In this document: positions 1 to 8,592 of the stretch, in pieces
How positions within the stretch are numbered: position 1 is the stretch's first letter
Layout: each line of letters begins with the position of its first letter
Source of the DNA: Clostridium mediterraneense
GTDB taxonomy: Bacteria; Bacillota; Clostridia; Clostridiales; Clostridiaceae
DNA length: 64,000 bases
Direction: 5' to 3'
NCBI RefSeq assembly: GCF_900091705.1
Contig: NZ_LT594784.1
Location: 112,518 to 176,517, forward strand
Made by a program: the position numbers and the translations under genes
Notes under the pieces: model-generated
What the model was told of the DNA's origin: nothing
Databases searched by the model: none
What the model saw: only the letters and a program-made list of their open reading frames with translations

Positions 1-90
1 ATTGTGTCTTACAATTTCTCTAAGTCCTTTTTCATTTAAATTTCCGTCCTTATCAAAAGATACTAATAATGCGCTATAAATTCCTTTCAT
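1..90 (-). CDS. nanA: N-acetylneuraminate lyase, N-terminal 30 codons (cut by window edge)
   Basis: The first 30 codons read MKGIYSALLVSFDKDGNLNE and onward, the usual start of clostridial NanA, the aldolase that splits sialic acid into N-acetylmannosamine and pyruvate in the cytoplasm. An AGGGGG ribosome binding site lies just upstream. It follows nanE by 43 bp on the same strand, so the two form an operon for using sialic acid released by the sialidase encoded at 16.9 kb. The catalytic lysine and the rest of the barrel lie outside the window. Confidence 0.9.
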   Translation of the reverse strand, partial: MKGIYSALLVSFDKDGNLNEKGLREIVRHN

Positions 91-133
91 TTCTGATTCC
101 CCCTAAATTTATTTTTTATTATTTGAAATTATA

Positions 134-802
134 TTAACTAATTTCTTTGATAAATCTTTGAGTAATTTCTTTTGGTCTTGTTATTGCTCCGCCTACAACT
201 ACAGAATAAGCTCCATATTCATAAGCTTTTTTCAAATCGCTAGGAGAATGAATTCTTCCTTCAGCAATTACAGGTATTTTTAAATCTTGACTAAGCCTTT
301 TTACTAGTGGTAAATCTGGAGTACTTTCTTGTCTTGAGTAGTTAGTGTAACCTGATAAAGTTGTTGAAACACAGTCTACTCCAAGTTTCTCTGCTTCTAC
401 TGCTTCTTCATAAGTAGATATATCAGCCATAACTAGAATATTATTATTTTTTATATAATCTATTAAATCCTTTACATTTTCACCATTAGGTCTTTTTCTA
501 TTAGTAAGATCAAGTGCAATCATTTCACAACACTTACAATCTACTAGTTCTTTAACCTCCTTTATTGTTGGTGTTATATATATTTCTGAATCTTTATAAT
601 TTCTTTTTATAATTCCGATTACAGGTAGTCCTGTTACTTTTTTTATTTCTTTAATATCGTTTACACCTTGGGCACGTATAGCATTAGCACCACCTTGCTT
701 TGCTGCTAATGCCATCCTACCCATTATAAATGAGCTAAATAGCGGTTCATCTTCTAATGCTTGGCATGATACAACTAATGATCCTTTTATAATATCTAAC
801 AA
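134..802 (-). CDS. nanE: N-acetylmannosamine-6-phosphate 2-epimerase
   Basis: This 222-aa TIM-barrel enzyme converts ManNAc-6-P to GlcNAc-6-P, the step that feeds sialic acid carbon into amino sugar catabolism. The sequence matches the clostridial NanE family along its whole length: SCQAL near the N-terminus, Lys66 in IIKRNY (the proposed catalytic lysine), a glutamate at about position 181 in AEGRI, and the phosphate-binding VVGGAITRP near the end. The start is TTG at 802, chosen because GGAGGTG lies 7 nt upstream. A sigma-A-like promoter lies at 846-874. nanA follows in the same transcript. Confidence 0.95.
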   Translation of the reverse strand: MLDIIKGSLVVSCQALEDEPLFSSFIMGRMALAAKQGGANAIRAQGVNDIKEIKKVTGLPVIGIIKRNYKDSEIYITPTIKEVKELVDCKCCEMIALDLTNRKRPNGENVKDLIDYIKNNNILVMADISTYEEAVEAEKLGVDCVSTTLSGYTNYSRQESTPDLPLVKRLSQDLKIPVIAEGRIHSPSDLKKAYEYGAYSVVVGGAITRPKEITQRFIKEIS

Positions 803-845
803 AGTTTTTCACCTCCAATTACCATAATTTGTATTTTATAATTAA

Positions 846-874
846 ATTATATAATACTAATTTTTGAATTGCAA
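846..874 (-). promoter_or_regulatory. Sigma-A-type promoter of nanE-nanA
   Basis: Read on the minus strand, TTGCAA (869-874) and TATAAT (846-851) are separated by 17 bp. They sit about 45 bp upstream of the nanE start codon. Assigned by consensus match only. Confidence 0.6.
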
Positions 875-892
875 TATTATTTTCAAAAAAAG

Positions 893-907
893 TGAAAAAA
901 ATTTTCA
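893..907. promoter_or_regulatory. Possible operator dyad upstream of nanE promoter
   Basis: TGAAAA and TTTTCA form a dyad with a 3-bp spacer, and further TTTTCAAA / TTTGAAAA strings lie between 880 and 955, upstream of the -35. Sialic acid operons of clostridia are controlled by an RpiR-family NanR, so this cluster is a plausible binding region. The assignment is inference, because AT-rich DNA produces such strings by chance. Confidence 0.3.
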
Positions 908-1010
908 AATTGATTGTTTTGAAAATAAAATACTTAACTTTTCAAAAATTATTTTCATACTCAATAATAATATGTTATAGATTTGTATAATATTCTTAAT
1001 TAAAATAAAA

Positions 1011-1034
1011 AAAGTACATTTTTTTATGTACTTT
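1011..1034 (-). terminator. Rho-independent terminator of the 1069-1566 gene
   Basis: AAAGTACAT and ATGTACTTT pair across a short loop, and on the minus strand the stem is followed by a run of T. Confidence 0.75.
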
Positions 1035-1068
1035 TAAATCTTAATATTAATAAATATAAATTATTTTT

Positions 1069-1566
1069 TTAATCAGTTTTTTCAAAGATAGACCAAACTA
1101 ATTCATTTGTATCTATACTATAAACAAACTTTGCAATAATTTTTGAATCTTTATCTACATATTTATAAAAATTTAGCCCTTGCTGTTTATCAAAAATTAA
1201 GTCTTTATAATACCTTCCAACTTTATCTCTTATATCAGATATATTATTTAAATCTGTAGTGCCATTAATAGATAATAATTTACCTTCAGAATGATTTACT
1301 AGAATCTTATTTATTTTACCACTAGAATCTACATTTAATCTAAGTTTATTAAAATTATAATCATAATCACTTAATGTATCATTAGGAATATATTTAGATA
1401 AATCTACATTATGTATATTTTCTCCAAGATATATATTATCTATGTTTATCTTACTTAAATCTGTTGACCTTAATCCCCCAAAAGGCTTTCCATTTATATT
1501 TTTATATAGAAAAACACTTAAAATACTTATAAAGCAACATATTAAAACAATCTTTATAATTTTCAA
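1069..1566 (-). CDS. Small signal-anchored extracellular protein, unknown family
   Basis: The 165-aa product starts MKIIKIVLICCFISILSVFL, a single hydrophobic segment that would act as a membrane anchor or uncleaved signal, followed by a polar ectodomain of about 140 residues. The ectodomain has alternating beta-like stretches and no motif I recognise. There is no convincing lipobox: Cys residues 10-11 lie inside the hydrophobic core. It is monocistronic with its own terminator. Confidence 0.6.
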   Translation of the reverse strand: MKIIKIVLICCFISILSVFLYKNINGKPFGGLRSTDLSKINIDNIYLGENIHNVDLSKYIPNDTLSDYDYNFNKLRLNVDSSGKINKILVNHSEGKLLSINGTTDLNNISDIRDKVGRYYKDLIFDKQQGLNFYKYVDKDSKIIAKFVYSIDTNELVWSIFEKTD

Positions 1567-1842
1567 TTAAAAACACCCCTAGTATATTATCTCAATATTC
1601 AGATGTAAAATAAAGTAAAAATTGAGAGCTTTTATTTTAGAAAAAATATTATAAAAAAGAGATTTAATATATATATAATTATTAATTAATTAAAGAACTA
1701 AATTAGTTACAGAATATTTTGAAGTAAAACTATATATTGTATATTTTTGTGTTAAATTTAGGTAAACGTTTTTATAAAGTGCCATCTTGAAATAAGTTTT
1801 AAGAGTGTTAGAATTGGGTTAAGCAACTAGGAGGAAGAAGAA

Positions 1843-2787
1843 ATGCTAAAATATGGTTTGGATCTTATAAATATTATTGTATATGTTGTTGGTATGCTCT
1901 TATTAGCAAAGTATGGAAAAAGAAAAAGAGATGTAATTCTTTTTGTATCAATTTTAATCTTATCAAATGGTTTAACAACTACATTAACTCCTATATATGA
2001 GTTAACACCTTATTATGGAAGGAACAATCAGTATTATACTCAAATAGATATAAAGCAAAATGGATATTTTATGTTAGCACTTGGTATAATTTTTTTAGTA
2101 TCAACATTGCTGTATAGTATTGTGGAAAAAGTTATTGGATTTATAGTAGCAAAAGTTAATAAATCTAGTACTAACAATAAAGATAATAAGTCAAGTAAAG
2201 AGATTAATTATGTAAAGATGATAGACGAGATGACTAAATATACAAAAGATACTGAGGAAATTTCAAAAAAGATAGGTCTTAATAAGCATTTTATTGATGA
2301 TATAAATAAGCTTAGAAATAAATTTAATGATGAATATATAAATAGTCTTATTAAAACTGTTAAATATAGAGTTGATAATAATATTGTTATATCAAAAAAG
2401 GATATTAAAGAAATTAGTGAGAAAGAAAAAGAGAGGATGATAGAAGGGGAAAAGAATAAGATAAATAATATCTTTTTAGCAGCTGAGATGTTTAGAAATG
2501 GACATGCTTATGTAGATGTTATTAATAAAACTGAGCTTTTACCTATATATGTGGATGTAATTTCAAAAAATTATAATGAATTACTCTCTTTAAATATTGA
2601 TAAAAATAATAAAGCTTTATTAGAATTTTTCTATAGTCGAAGTAAAGAATATAGGGAGTATATTAAGGAGATTGATCTTTATTATGACTTTTTAGAAAAA
2701 TATCTCCCTGAATCTTATCCAGATTTCATGAGAAAAGTACAAGCTTTAGATAAAAAATCTTTAGAAAAATTAGATTTAGAATTATAA
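1843..2787 (+). CDS. Two-helix membrane protein with large cytoplasmic helical domain (paralog of 4359-5366)
   Basis: The 314-aa protein has two or three N-terminal hydrophobic segments (about residues 8-45 and 75-100) separated by a short loop with LTPYY, then a charged, mainly helical domain of about 200 residues. The gene at 4359-5366 shares this architecture and many identical stretches: the LTPYY loop, KYRVDN, SEEYRE/SKEYRE, a YYDFL-K-YLPE block and LDKKS near the end. I recognise no named family. The pair brackets an MFS exporter gene. Good ribosome binding site (AGGAGGAAG) before ATG 1843. Confidence 0.7.
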   Translation: MLKYGLDLINIIVYVVGMLLLAKYGKRKRDVILFVSILILSNGLTTTLTPIYELTPYYGRNNQYYTQIDIKQNGYFMLALGIIFLVSTLLYSIVEKVIGFIVAKVNKSSTNNKDNKSSKEINYVKMIDEMTKYTKDTEEISKKIGLNKHFIDDINKLRNKFNDEYINSLIKTVKYRVDNNIVISKKDIKEISEKEKERMIEGEKNKINNIFLAAEMFRNGHAYVDVINKTELLPIYVDVISKNYNELLSLNIDKNNKALLEFFYSRSKEYREYIKEIDLYYDFLEKYLPESYPDFMRKVQALDKKSLEKLDLEL

Positions 2788-2802
2788 AATATCTACTAAA
2801 AG

Positions 2803-2833
2803 GGCAAGATTGCTAGGGAATCTTGTCTTTTTT
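2803..2833 (+). terminator. Rho-independent terminator
   Basis: GGCAAGATT pairs with AATCTTGTC (one G-U pair), followed by TTTTTT. It separates the 1843-2787 gene from the regulated MFS promoter. Confidence 0.8.
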
Positions 2834-2849
2834 CTTTTTATAAAAAAAA

Positions 2850-2924
2850 TAGTTGATTAATCAACTAAAATAGTTGACACATCAACTAATATGTTTTATA
2901 CTAAGATAGTTGATTGGTCAACTA
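2850..2924. promoter_or_regulatory. Three palindromic operators, MarR-like, around the MFS promoter
   Basis: TAGTTGANNNNTCAACTA occurs perfectly three times, at 2850-2867, 2871-2888 and 2907-2924. Centre-to-centre spacing is 21 bp and 36 bp. The second overlaps the -35 and spacer, and the third lies just downstream of the -10. The dyad resembles sites bound by MarR/SlyA-type repressors. No such regulator is encoded next door, so it would act from elsewhere. Confidence 0.8.
2874..2902 (+). promoter_or_regulatory. Strong sigma-A promoter of the MFS gene
   Basis: TTGACA (2874-2879) and TATACT (2897-2902) with exactly 17 bp between them. Initiation would fall in or next to the third palindrome, as expected for repression by occlusion. 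Confidence 0.8.
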
Positions 2925-3010
2925 ATTAAAAAATAAGCTTATAAACATAGGAAAGCACTAATTATAATAAATAGATATATAAATTTTTTTAACAAAGGAG
3001 AAATTTAAAA

Positions 3011-4183
3011 ATGAGAGCAATAGAAAAGATTGCTATTTTATCAGTTTCAATATTAACAATAATAGCAACAGCAGCATTAGGACCTGCACTTGGGCTAATA
3101 AGTCATCAATTTCCAAGTGCATCACCATTACTTATAAAATCAATAGTTACATTACCAGCACTTATATGTATCCCGATAAGTTACTTTAGTAATGATTTAG
3201 CAAAGTTTATATCTAAGAAAAACTTAATTATTATAGGAACAATACTTTATCTTATAGGTGGAGTTTCAGCGTACTTTACTACAAATATTTATTTCCTTTT
3301 AGGAACTAGAGCAATTTTAGGTCTTGGACTTGGAGTTGTAGCATCACTTTCATTAGTACTTATTGGTGATTTTTTTGAAGGTAAAGAAAGAGCTAAGTTT
3401 ACAGGATTCTCAACTTCAACAAGTAATCTTGGAGCAGTAATAGGAATTTTACTAGTTGGATATCTTGGAACAATTAATTGGAGATATATTTTCTTTGTTT
3501 ATCTAATTGCACTTATAGTACTTGTTTTAGTTGTAATGTTCTTACCAAATAAAAAAGAAGAACAAGTAGCTAGTGCTAATGATGATACAAAGAATATAAA
3601 ATTTAATAAATCAGTATTTAAATATTCAATAATTGTAATATTAGCTTTTATGGTATTTTACAGTATTCCAACAAATATAGCTTTATTTATGGGATATAAG
3701 CATCTTGGAAGTTCAGAAATGTCAGGGTTGTTAATTGCACTTCTAACATTCTCAGGATTTCTATTTGGATTAAACTTTGGTAGATTATTAAAGATATTTG
3801 GAGAAAAATTAATTTTACTTGCTTTTACACTTATGACAATAGGAGTTTTAGTAGTAGGATTTGCTCCATCACTTTTAGTAATAATAATCGGAGTTATGTT
3901 AGTAGGATTTGGATTTGGTTTATCAGTTCCTTATTCAATATTCCATGCATCTAAAATTGTTCATGCAAAGCATACAGGACGTGCAATTACTATAGTTACA
4001 ACTTCAATTTATGTTGGGGTATCTATATCACCAATGGTGCTTGATTCTCTTGCAAAATTACTTCATGTAAATAATATGGTAGGATCATTTTATGGAGCTG
4101 CTATCCTTGGAGTAATAGCAATCTTATTTAGTCTTTATGTGATATTTGGTGGAAATAAGAAAAATGAAGCTGTAGCAGCTTAA
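3011..4183 (+). CDS. MFS transporter, 12 transmembrane segments, DHA1-like drug exporter
   Basis: The 390-aa protein is hydrophobic throughout, with about 12 helices and a central polar loop near residues 178-195. The GTRAILGLGLG stretch, a charged FEGKERAK loop and a glycine-rich helix 5 fit the proton-driven DHA1 efflux branch. Substrate cannot be read from the sequence. The promoter with three palindromic operators suggests induction by a toxic ligand, as is typical for MarR-controlled exporters. ATG 3011 follows AAAGGAG, and a clean terminator follows the gene. Confidence 0.85.
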   Translation: MRAIEKIAILSVSILTIIATAALGPALGLISHQFPSASPLLIKSIVTLPALICIPISYFSNDLAKFISKKNLIIIGTILYLIGGVSAYFTTNIYFLLGTRAILGLGLGVVASLSLVLIGDFFEGKERAKFTGFSTSTSNLGAVIGILLVGYLGTINWRYIFFVYLIALIVLVLVVMFLPNKKEEQVASANDDTKNIKFNKSVFKYSIIVILAFMVFYSIPTNIALFMGYKHLGSSEMSGLLIALLTFSGFLFGLNFGRLLKIFGEKLILLAFTLMTIGVLVVGFAPSLLVIIIGVMLVGFGFGLSVPYSIFHASKIVHAKHTGRAITIVTTSIYVGVSISPMVLDSLAKLLHVNNMVGSFYGAAILGVIAILFSLYVIFGGNKKNEAVAA

Positions 4184-4190
4184 TAAAAAA

Positions 4191-4225
4191 GAGTTAAACT
4201 AAATTTATAGTTTAACTCTTTTTTT
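4191..4225 (+). terminator. Rho-independent terminator of the MFS gene
   Basis: GAGTTAAACT pairs with AGTTTAACTC across an 8-nt loop, followed by seven T. Confidence 0.85.
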
Positions 4226-4358
4226 GTTTATTTATAAAGCAATTTTAAAGTTTAAAGATAATTTATTGGTGAATTGTAAATTATAATCTATATAAATAAA
4301 ATATTGACTAATTTTGTGATAAAATTAGATTAAGCTTTAGTCAGATAGGAGGGATGGA

Positions 4359-5366
4359 ATGAATATTATTCTTTATTTAATATTTGCTATATTTATTATG
4401 GTCTTTTTAAGTGCTGTACTAGGCAAAGGTGATTTTGCTAGAACGGTTCTATTTTTTATACAAAAATATTATAATAAAATTTTTATGGTTATAATTGTTG
4501 TAATAATAGGAATTTCTATAAAAAACGTATTAACTCCTATGTCTAAACTAACTCCTTATTACAATAGTAATGGTATTTATCAATCTAGCCATGATATAAA
4601 AATGCAAGCATATATGAATTTAATTATATTTGGTATAGTTATAAGTTTTATTATTTATAATTATTTTAAAAATAAAAAGAATATAAATAAAGATAAAAAG
4701 AATAATCCTCATGAATTTACTGAAAAGTGTATTCCAGATGAAATTAAGAATAAAGCTCCTAGAGAAATTGATTACCTAGCAAAGATAGATGATATGGCAA
4801 GGTACGGTAAAAGTAGTGCAGAAATTGCTTGGAAACTTGGTCTTAATGATTATTTTATAGATAGTCTTGATGTTTTAAGAAAAAAATTTGATGATGATTA
4901 TATAAATAAACTAATAAGAGTTGTTAAATATAGAGTGGATAATGATGTAGTTATCTTAAAAGCTAGTATGCCTTTTATTAGTGAAGAAGAAAAGCTAAAA
5001 GTTATAGAAAATGAAAAAATTAAAAAAGAAAGTATACTTAAAGCTGCAAAGCTATTTGAGGAAGGTTTTATTAAATGTGAAGTTTCTGAAAAAGTAGATC
5101 TTATACCTATATATATAAATATTACTTCAGAGCATTATAAAGAAATAAATAATACAGAAAACTTAAATGAAATGAAAGATATAATAAGGTTCTTTTATTT
5201 AAGAAGTGAGGAATATAGAGAGTTTATAGAAGGTCTTGTAGAATATTATGATTTCCTTAAAAGATATTTACCAGAAGCACATGGAGAATTTGTTAGAGAA
5301 TATATTGGACTTGATAAAAAGTCTTATAAAGCATTAAAGAAAGAATTTAATAGTAAAAATAAATAA
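4359..5366 (+). CDS. Two-helix membrane protein with cytoplasmic helical domain (paralog of 1843-2787)
   Basis: 335 aa, with hydrophobic segments at about residues 1-20, 37-55 and 85-105, then a charged helical domain. It aligns with the 314-aa protein at 1843-2787 from the LTPYY loop to the C-terminus. The family and function are not recognised. The two genes share orientation with the MFS gene between them but are insulated by terminators, so they are not one operon. ATG 4359 follows AGGAGGG. Confidence 0.7.
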   Translation: MNIILYLIFAIFIMVFLSAVLGKGDFARTVLFFIQKYYNKIFMVIIVVIIGISIKNVLTPMSKLTPYYNSNGIYQSSHDIKMQAYMNLIIFGIVISFIIYNYFKNKKNINKDKKNNPHEFTEKCIPDEIKNKAPREIDYLAKIDDMARYGKSSAEIAWKLGLNDYFIDSLDVLRKKFDDDYINKLIRVVKYRVDNDVVILKASMPFISEEEKLKVIENEKIKKESILKAAKLFEEGFIKCEVSEKVDLIPIYINITSEHYKEINNTENLNEMKDIIRFFYLRSEEYREFIEGLVEYYDFLKRYLPEAHGEFVREYIGLDKKSYKALKKEFNSKNK

Positions 5367-5370
5367 AAAA

Positions 5371-5408
5371 GATATTCACTTTACATAAAGTGAATATCTC
5401 TTTTTTTT
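5371..5408. terminator. Bidirectional terminator between convergent genes
   Basis: GATATTCACTTT pairs with AAAGTGAATATC (4-nt loop). It is flanked by A6 on the left and T8 on the right, so it can serve 4359-5366 and the convergent lipoprotein gene. Confidence 0.85.
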
Positions 5409-5444
5409 GCTATTAATTTAATATAAACCTCTTAGATGATTTAA

Positions 5445-6230
5445 TTAATTATTAGCTTTTCTCCAAATGATTTTATCACCTGAAATTTCACCATAATAAG
5501 TAGGATTTCCTACTATATGTTGACTAGGTATAGATATAGTTCCTTTCATCATCATTTGTGAGTCACAATTTACAAATTGGATTGAATTATTTCCATTAAT
5601 TAAAGTAAAGTATGCATTATTAGTTCCTTTAATCTTAGCATTATAGAAATTAATTATATCAGCATCTGTAGTTGTGGCTGGATTATAAGTTGTAGTTGCA
5701 TATTGTCCGTATGTAATAGTATGAGTACGATTCATTTCAGGATGCTCTACAAAATTAGGATTTATTCCACCAAAATTATTAGTATTTTGATTTATAGTTG
5801 TAGTTGTGCTTGTAGATGGCTTTGATTCACTAGTATTTTTAGCAGCCGCTACATTTGGTGAAGCTTGGTTACTACTTGTATTTTTAACTTCAGTTTTAGT
5901 AGTAGGATTTACCTTAACTTCAGTTTTATTAGGAACTACTTTATTCGTTTCAGTTGTTGTATCATTAGACATAACTTCTTTTGAATTATTAGCTGCAACA
6001 TCTTTTTTATTATCAGTTACAACTACTTTTGTATCAGTTTTAGTTACTGGATTTACTTTATTTTGATCTGCATTTGCTACAGGAGCTTGTACAGGTTGAG
6101 TAACTGGAGCTACTGCTGGAGTTGGTGATTTAGCTTCATTTTTAGAATCACTTGACTCACTACTACATCCAACAAAAGCAAGAGCCCCTATTATTAAAAC
6201 ACCAATAGCAATTAATTTTTTATTTTTCAT
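5445..6230 (-). CDS. Lipoprotein with long T/N/P/K-rich linker and a C-terminal domain shared by three local paralogs
   Basis: 261 aa. The N-terminus ends in a lipobox, AFVGC, with Cys22 as the lipidation site. Residues about 30-150 are a low-complexity linker rich in Thr, Asn, Lys and Val, which would hold the last ~110 residues away from the membrane. That C-terminal domain contains YGGINPN / FGGINPN, VEH, TTTDADI-NFYN, NSIQF, YYGEISG and KIIWRK, and recurs in the proteins at 7290-7832 and 15474-15962 and in a decayed copy at 13697-13870. The domain is not one I can name. The long linker is specific to this member. Confidence 0.75.
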   Translation of the reverse strand: MKNKKLIAIGVLIIGALAFVGCSSESSDSKNEAKSPTPAVAPVTQPVQAPVANADQNKVNPVTKTDTKVVVTDNKKDVAANNSKEVMSNDTTTETNKVVPNKTEVKVNPTTKTEVKNTSSNQASPNVAAAKNTSESKPSTSTTTTINQNTNNFGGINPNFVEHPEMNRTHTITYGQYATTTYNPATTTDADIINFYNAKIKGTNNAYFTLINGNNSIQFVNCDSQMMMKGTISIPSQHIVGNPTYYGEISGDKIIWRKANN

Positions 6231-6374
6231 TAGTATTACCTACCTTTAAATTAATTTTATAAGTAATTATAATATTAATTTCAAATAATGTTTTTATAGT
6301 TAAATTTAATACTATTAATAAATCCATGATTTAATTAATGCATATTTTATAATAAATTGTCTTAGTTAGAATTT

Positions 6375-6410
6375 TAATATAAATGTTACTCAAAAATAAT
6401 TAAGTTAACA
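6375..6410 (-). promoter_or_regulatory. Conserved upstream block shared by the lipoprotein family
   Basis: GTTAACTTAATTAT followed by AGTAACATTTATATT (minus strand) lies about 150-180 bp before the start codon. A near-identical block sits at the same distance before the 7290-7832 gene, and a weaker one before the 15474-15962 gene, which suggests a shared promoter or operator. Confidence 0.45.
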
Positions 6411-6501
6411 AAAATAAAACAGATAAGAAGGATATAATTGTATTAGAATTTCTTAGTATTAATCTTATTGAAATGATGGAATGTTAGGAAATAAATAGAT
6501 T

Positions 6502-7149
6502 CTATTTTATTATTAGTCCAAGTAGTCTAGTTAATTCTAATCCTTGTGTAGGACTAACTATAGCACCTCTAATATCTTCAATTTGTAGACCTATTCCCAT
6601 TATATCGCAAGAGCTTAAATCTATTTTATTTAAAGAAGTCTTATCAAAATATGAATTAACAAAACTATTATCATTAAATAGCACATCTGTAAGTTTTACT
6701 TCTTGAAATATAGCTTCATCAAAATTACTATTACTAAAACTTGATTTTCTTATCTTTGAAAAAGAAAAATTAGAATATCTAGCTAGTGAATTATCAAAAA
6801 CAACATTTTTAAAACTGCTCTCATCAAATCTTGCTCCAACTAATTTACAATTAATAAACTCAACTCTTTCAATACTTGCAGAATTAAAATCAACATTAGA
6901 TAAATCACAATTTTCAAATCTACTATCTATTAAATCTATATTATTAAAAGAACATGCACTAAAAACTACATTCTTAAAAATACAAGAATCAATAGTTATT
7001 GCCCTATCATTTTTATTATGTATTTCTATATTTTCAACTAGTTTTTCCTTTATACTATCCGCATAAATTATCTCATCATAAATATTCTCTATTGTCTCTA
7101 AATCACCTATAATCCTAGGCTTATCTATCTTTATAACTTTAGCTTTCAT
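6502..7149 (-). CDS. Pentapeptide-repeat protein, Qnr-like
   Basis: 215 aa. From about residue 55 to 190 the sequence follows a five-residue period with F or L at the centre (for example CIFKN, CSFNN, SRFEN, CDLSN, VDFNS, ARFDE, SNFDE, SYFDK), giving a right-handed quadrilateral beta-helix. Length, and a C-terminus of the form GxxVSPTQGLEL--LLGLI-K, resemble chromosomal Qnr proteins of Gram-positive bacteria, which shield DNA gyrase from quinolones by DNA mimicry. Resistance is inference, since many pentapeptide proteins have other roles. AGAGGGG precedes ATG. Confidence 0.75.
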   Translation of the reverse strand: MKAKVIKIDKPRIIGDLETIENIYDEIIYADSIKEKLVENIEIHNKNDRAITIDSCIFKNVVFSACSFNNIDLIDSRFENCDLSNVDFNSASIERVEFINCKLVGARFDESSFKNVVFDNSLARYSNFSFSKIRKSSFSNSNFDEAIFQEVKLTDVLFNDNSFVNSYFDKTSLNKIDLSSCDIMGIGLQIEDIRGAIVSPTQGLELTRLLGLIIK

Positions 7150-7223
7150 ATAATCAATCCCCTCTATTAAACTTATTTATATTATATCAGTTTTAATATT
7201 TAGTAGAATTATTAGTTTAAAAT

Positions 7224-7272
7224 AAAAAAATCCCTTTATATTAAGTTTATCTTAAAACTAAATATAAAGGGA
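7224..7272 (-). terminator. Terminator of the 7290-7832 lipoprotein gene
   Basis: TCCCTTTATATT and AATATAAAGGGA form a long stem, and on the minus strand it is followed by seven T (7224-7230). Confidence 0.8.
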
Positions 7273-7289
7273 GGCTTATATTTTAATAA

Positions 7290-7832
7290 TTAAATTTCTG
7301 ATTTTTCCCACTTAATTTTATTTCCATCTATTTTTCCATAATATAGAGGATCACCTATGTTTCTAGCAGCATCTGAAATAGGTCCTTTAATCATACTATC
7401 TGTACTAATCATATTATCTCCATTAGATCCGCAGAAATCTATAGAATTATCTCCATCACTTAAAATAAAGTAATTATTTTTAGAACCTTTAATTTTATCA
7501 TTATAGAATCTTATTATATCTTCATCTGTAGTTGTCGCTGCATCATAAGTTGTTATAGCATAATTACCTGCTGGAGAGTCATTACTACCAATTATTGCTT
7601 TATGTTCTATTATATTAGGATTTATTCCACCATAATTAGTAGATTCTTTCTTTGTAGTATTTGCTGTTTTAGTAGTATCAGCCTTTGGTACTTCAGTTGT
7701 TTTATTATTATCAGTAGCTATGTTTGTTGTTTGAGCTGATGTATTAGGATTTACAGAATCATTACTACATCCTGTAAATCCTAATAAGACTACTATTATA
7801 GATCCTGCTACAATTAAATTTTTCTTTCTCAT
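7290..7832 (-). CDS. Lipoprotein, short-linker member of the local paralog family
   Basis: 180 aa. The signal peptide ends in lipobox LGFTGC (Cys22). A short Thr/Asn/Lys linker (about residues 25-65) leads to the same ~110-residue domain as in 5445-6230: YGGINPNIIEH, TTTDEDI-RFYN-KIKG, GDNSIDF, YYGKIDGNKIKWEK. Conserved aromatic and NGN/DGN turn residues suggest a beta-rich extracytoplasmic domain. The product would be anchored on the outer face of the membrane. It is transcribed alone, with its own upstream block and terminator. Confidence 0.75.
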   Translation of the reverse strand: MRKKNLIVAGSIIVVLLGFTGCSNDSVNPNTSAQTTNIATDNNKTTEVPKADTTKTANTTKKESTNYGGINPNIIEHKAIIGSNDSPAGNYAITTYDAATTTDEDIIRFYNDKIKGSKNNYFILSDGDNSIDFCGSNGDNMISTDSMIKGPISDAARNIGDPLYYGKIDGNKIKWEKSEI

Positions 7833-7977
7833 TTTTTCATTCCTCGCATTTATTATATGTCTGTAAATGATTATACTCTTAAATTAAAATTTGTGTTTTT
7901 ACCCTTAATTTTACATTGTCAATAAATTTACCATTTAATTGTTTTATGAATTAAAATTAACATTTAAAATTTAAATA

Positions 7978-8014
7978 TTAATATAAACGTTACTAAAATA
8001 TAATTAAGTTAACA
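7978..8014 (-). promoter_or_regulatory. Conserved upstream block of the lipoprotein family, copy 2
   Basis: It contains the same GTTAACTTAATTAT and AGTAACGTTTATATT strings as at 6375-6410, with agttaa 175 bp before the start codon here and 173 bp in the first copy. Confidence 0.45.
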
Positions 8015-8076
8015 AAGATAGAACAATTTAGATATATACAAAAAGGATTTATATAATTTGTAGCAAAACTTTGAAA

Positions 8077-8592
8077 TTAGTTTGCTAAAGTAAGTATTAT
8101 GAGTAAGCTAGAAACTAATAGTAAAATTATTGAGCTACAAATAGTAATAAAAGTTTTTGTGGCAGAATCAGTTTTAAATAGCTTTTTAATTAAAGTAAAA
8201 ATACCTATACCAGTAATTCCTCCAATAGTATTAGTAAAAACATCAGTTATATCAGTAGCTCCTAGACCAAAGATATATTGGCTACATTCAAAAAATACAC
8301 TTATTATAGCTATTTTAATAATATTTTTAAATATAGTAGAATTTTTACTTAGTATATTTATATAAATACCCATTGGAATAAATAAAATTATATTTCCGAT
8401 TATATCTAGTTTAATATAGAGACCAATGATAAGGTTATAAAATGGAATTAGATTTATTGATCTAACAGATAATCTATCACTACTAAATAATTGTAGTGGA
8501 GATACATATTTAAATAAAATAAATTTTAATATAATTAAAAGATAAAATATCAAACCTATAATAAATAAAATATTAATTATTTTCTTTTTTAT
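8077..8592 (-). CDS. VanZ-like membrane protein with a probable mutated start codon
   Basis: The frame encodes four to five membrane helices with the VanZ signature: NIILFIPMG, an SVFFE-SQ motif in a helix, and GATDITDVFTNTIGG. VanZ-type proteins are integral membrane proteins, some linked to teicoplanin resistance. The only good ribosome binding site (AGGGGGAG, 8599-8606) is 6 nt from an in-frame ATA at 8590-8592 whose reading, xKKKIINILFIIG, looks like a normal N-terminus. The first accepted start codon, TTG at 8553, lacks a site of its own and would cut into the first helix. I infer an ATG-to-ATA change. Translation may be weak or absent. Confidence 0.65.
   Translation of the reverse strand: MKKKIINILFIIGLIFYLLIILKFILFKYVSPLQLFSSDRLSVRSINLIPFYNLIIGLYIKLDIIGNIILFIPMGIYINILSKNSTIFKNIIKIAIISVFFECSQYIFGLGATDITDVFTNTIGGITGIGIFTLIKKLFKTDSATKTFITICSSIILLLVSSLLIILTLAN

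Noticed and set aside
5806..6066. 86-codon hydrophobic frame on the plus strand
   Set aside because: It is antisense to the Thr/Asn-rich linker of the lipoprotein; the repeated codons create an artificial open frame.
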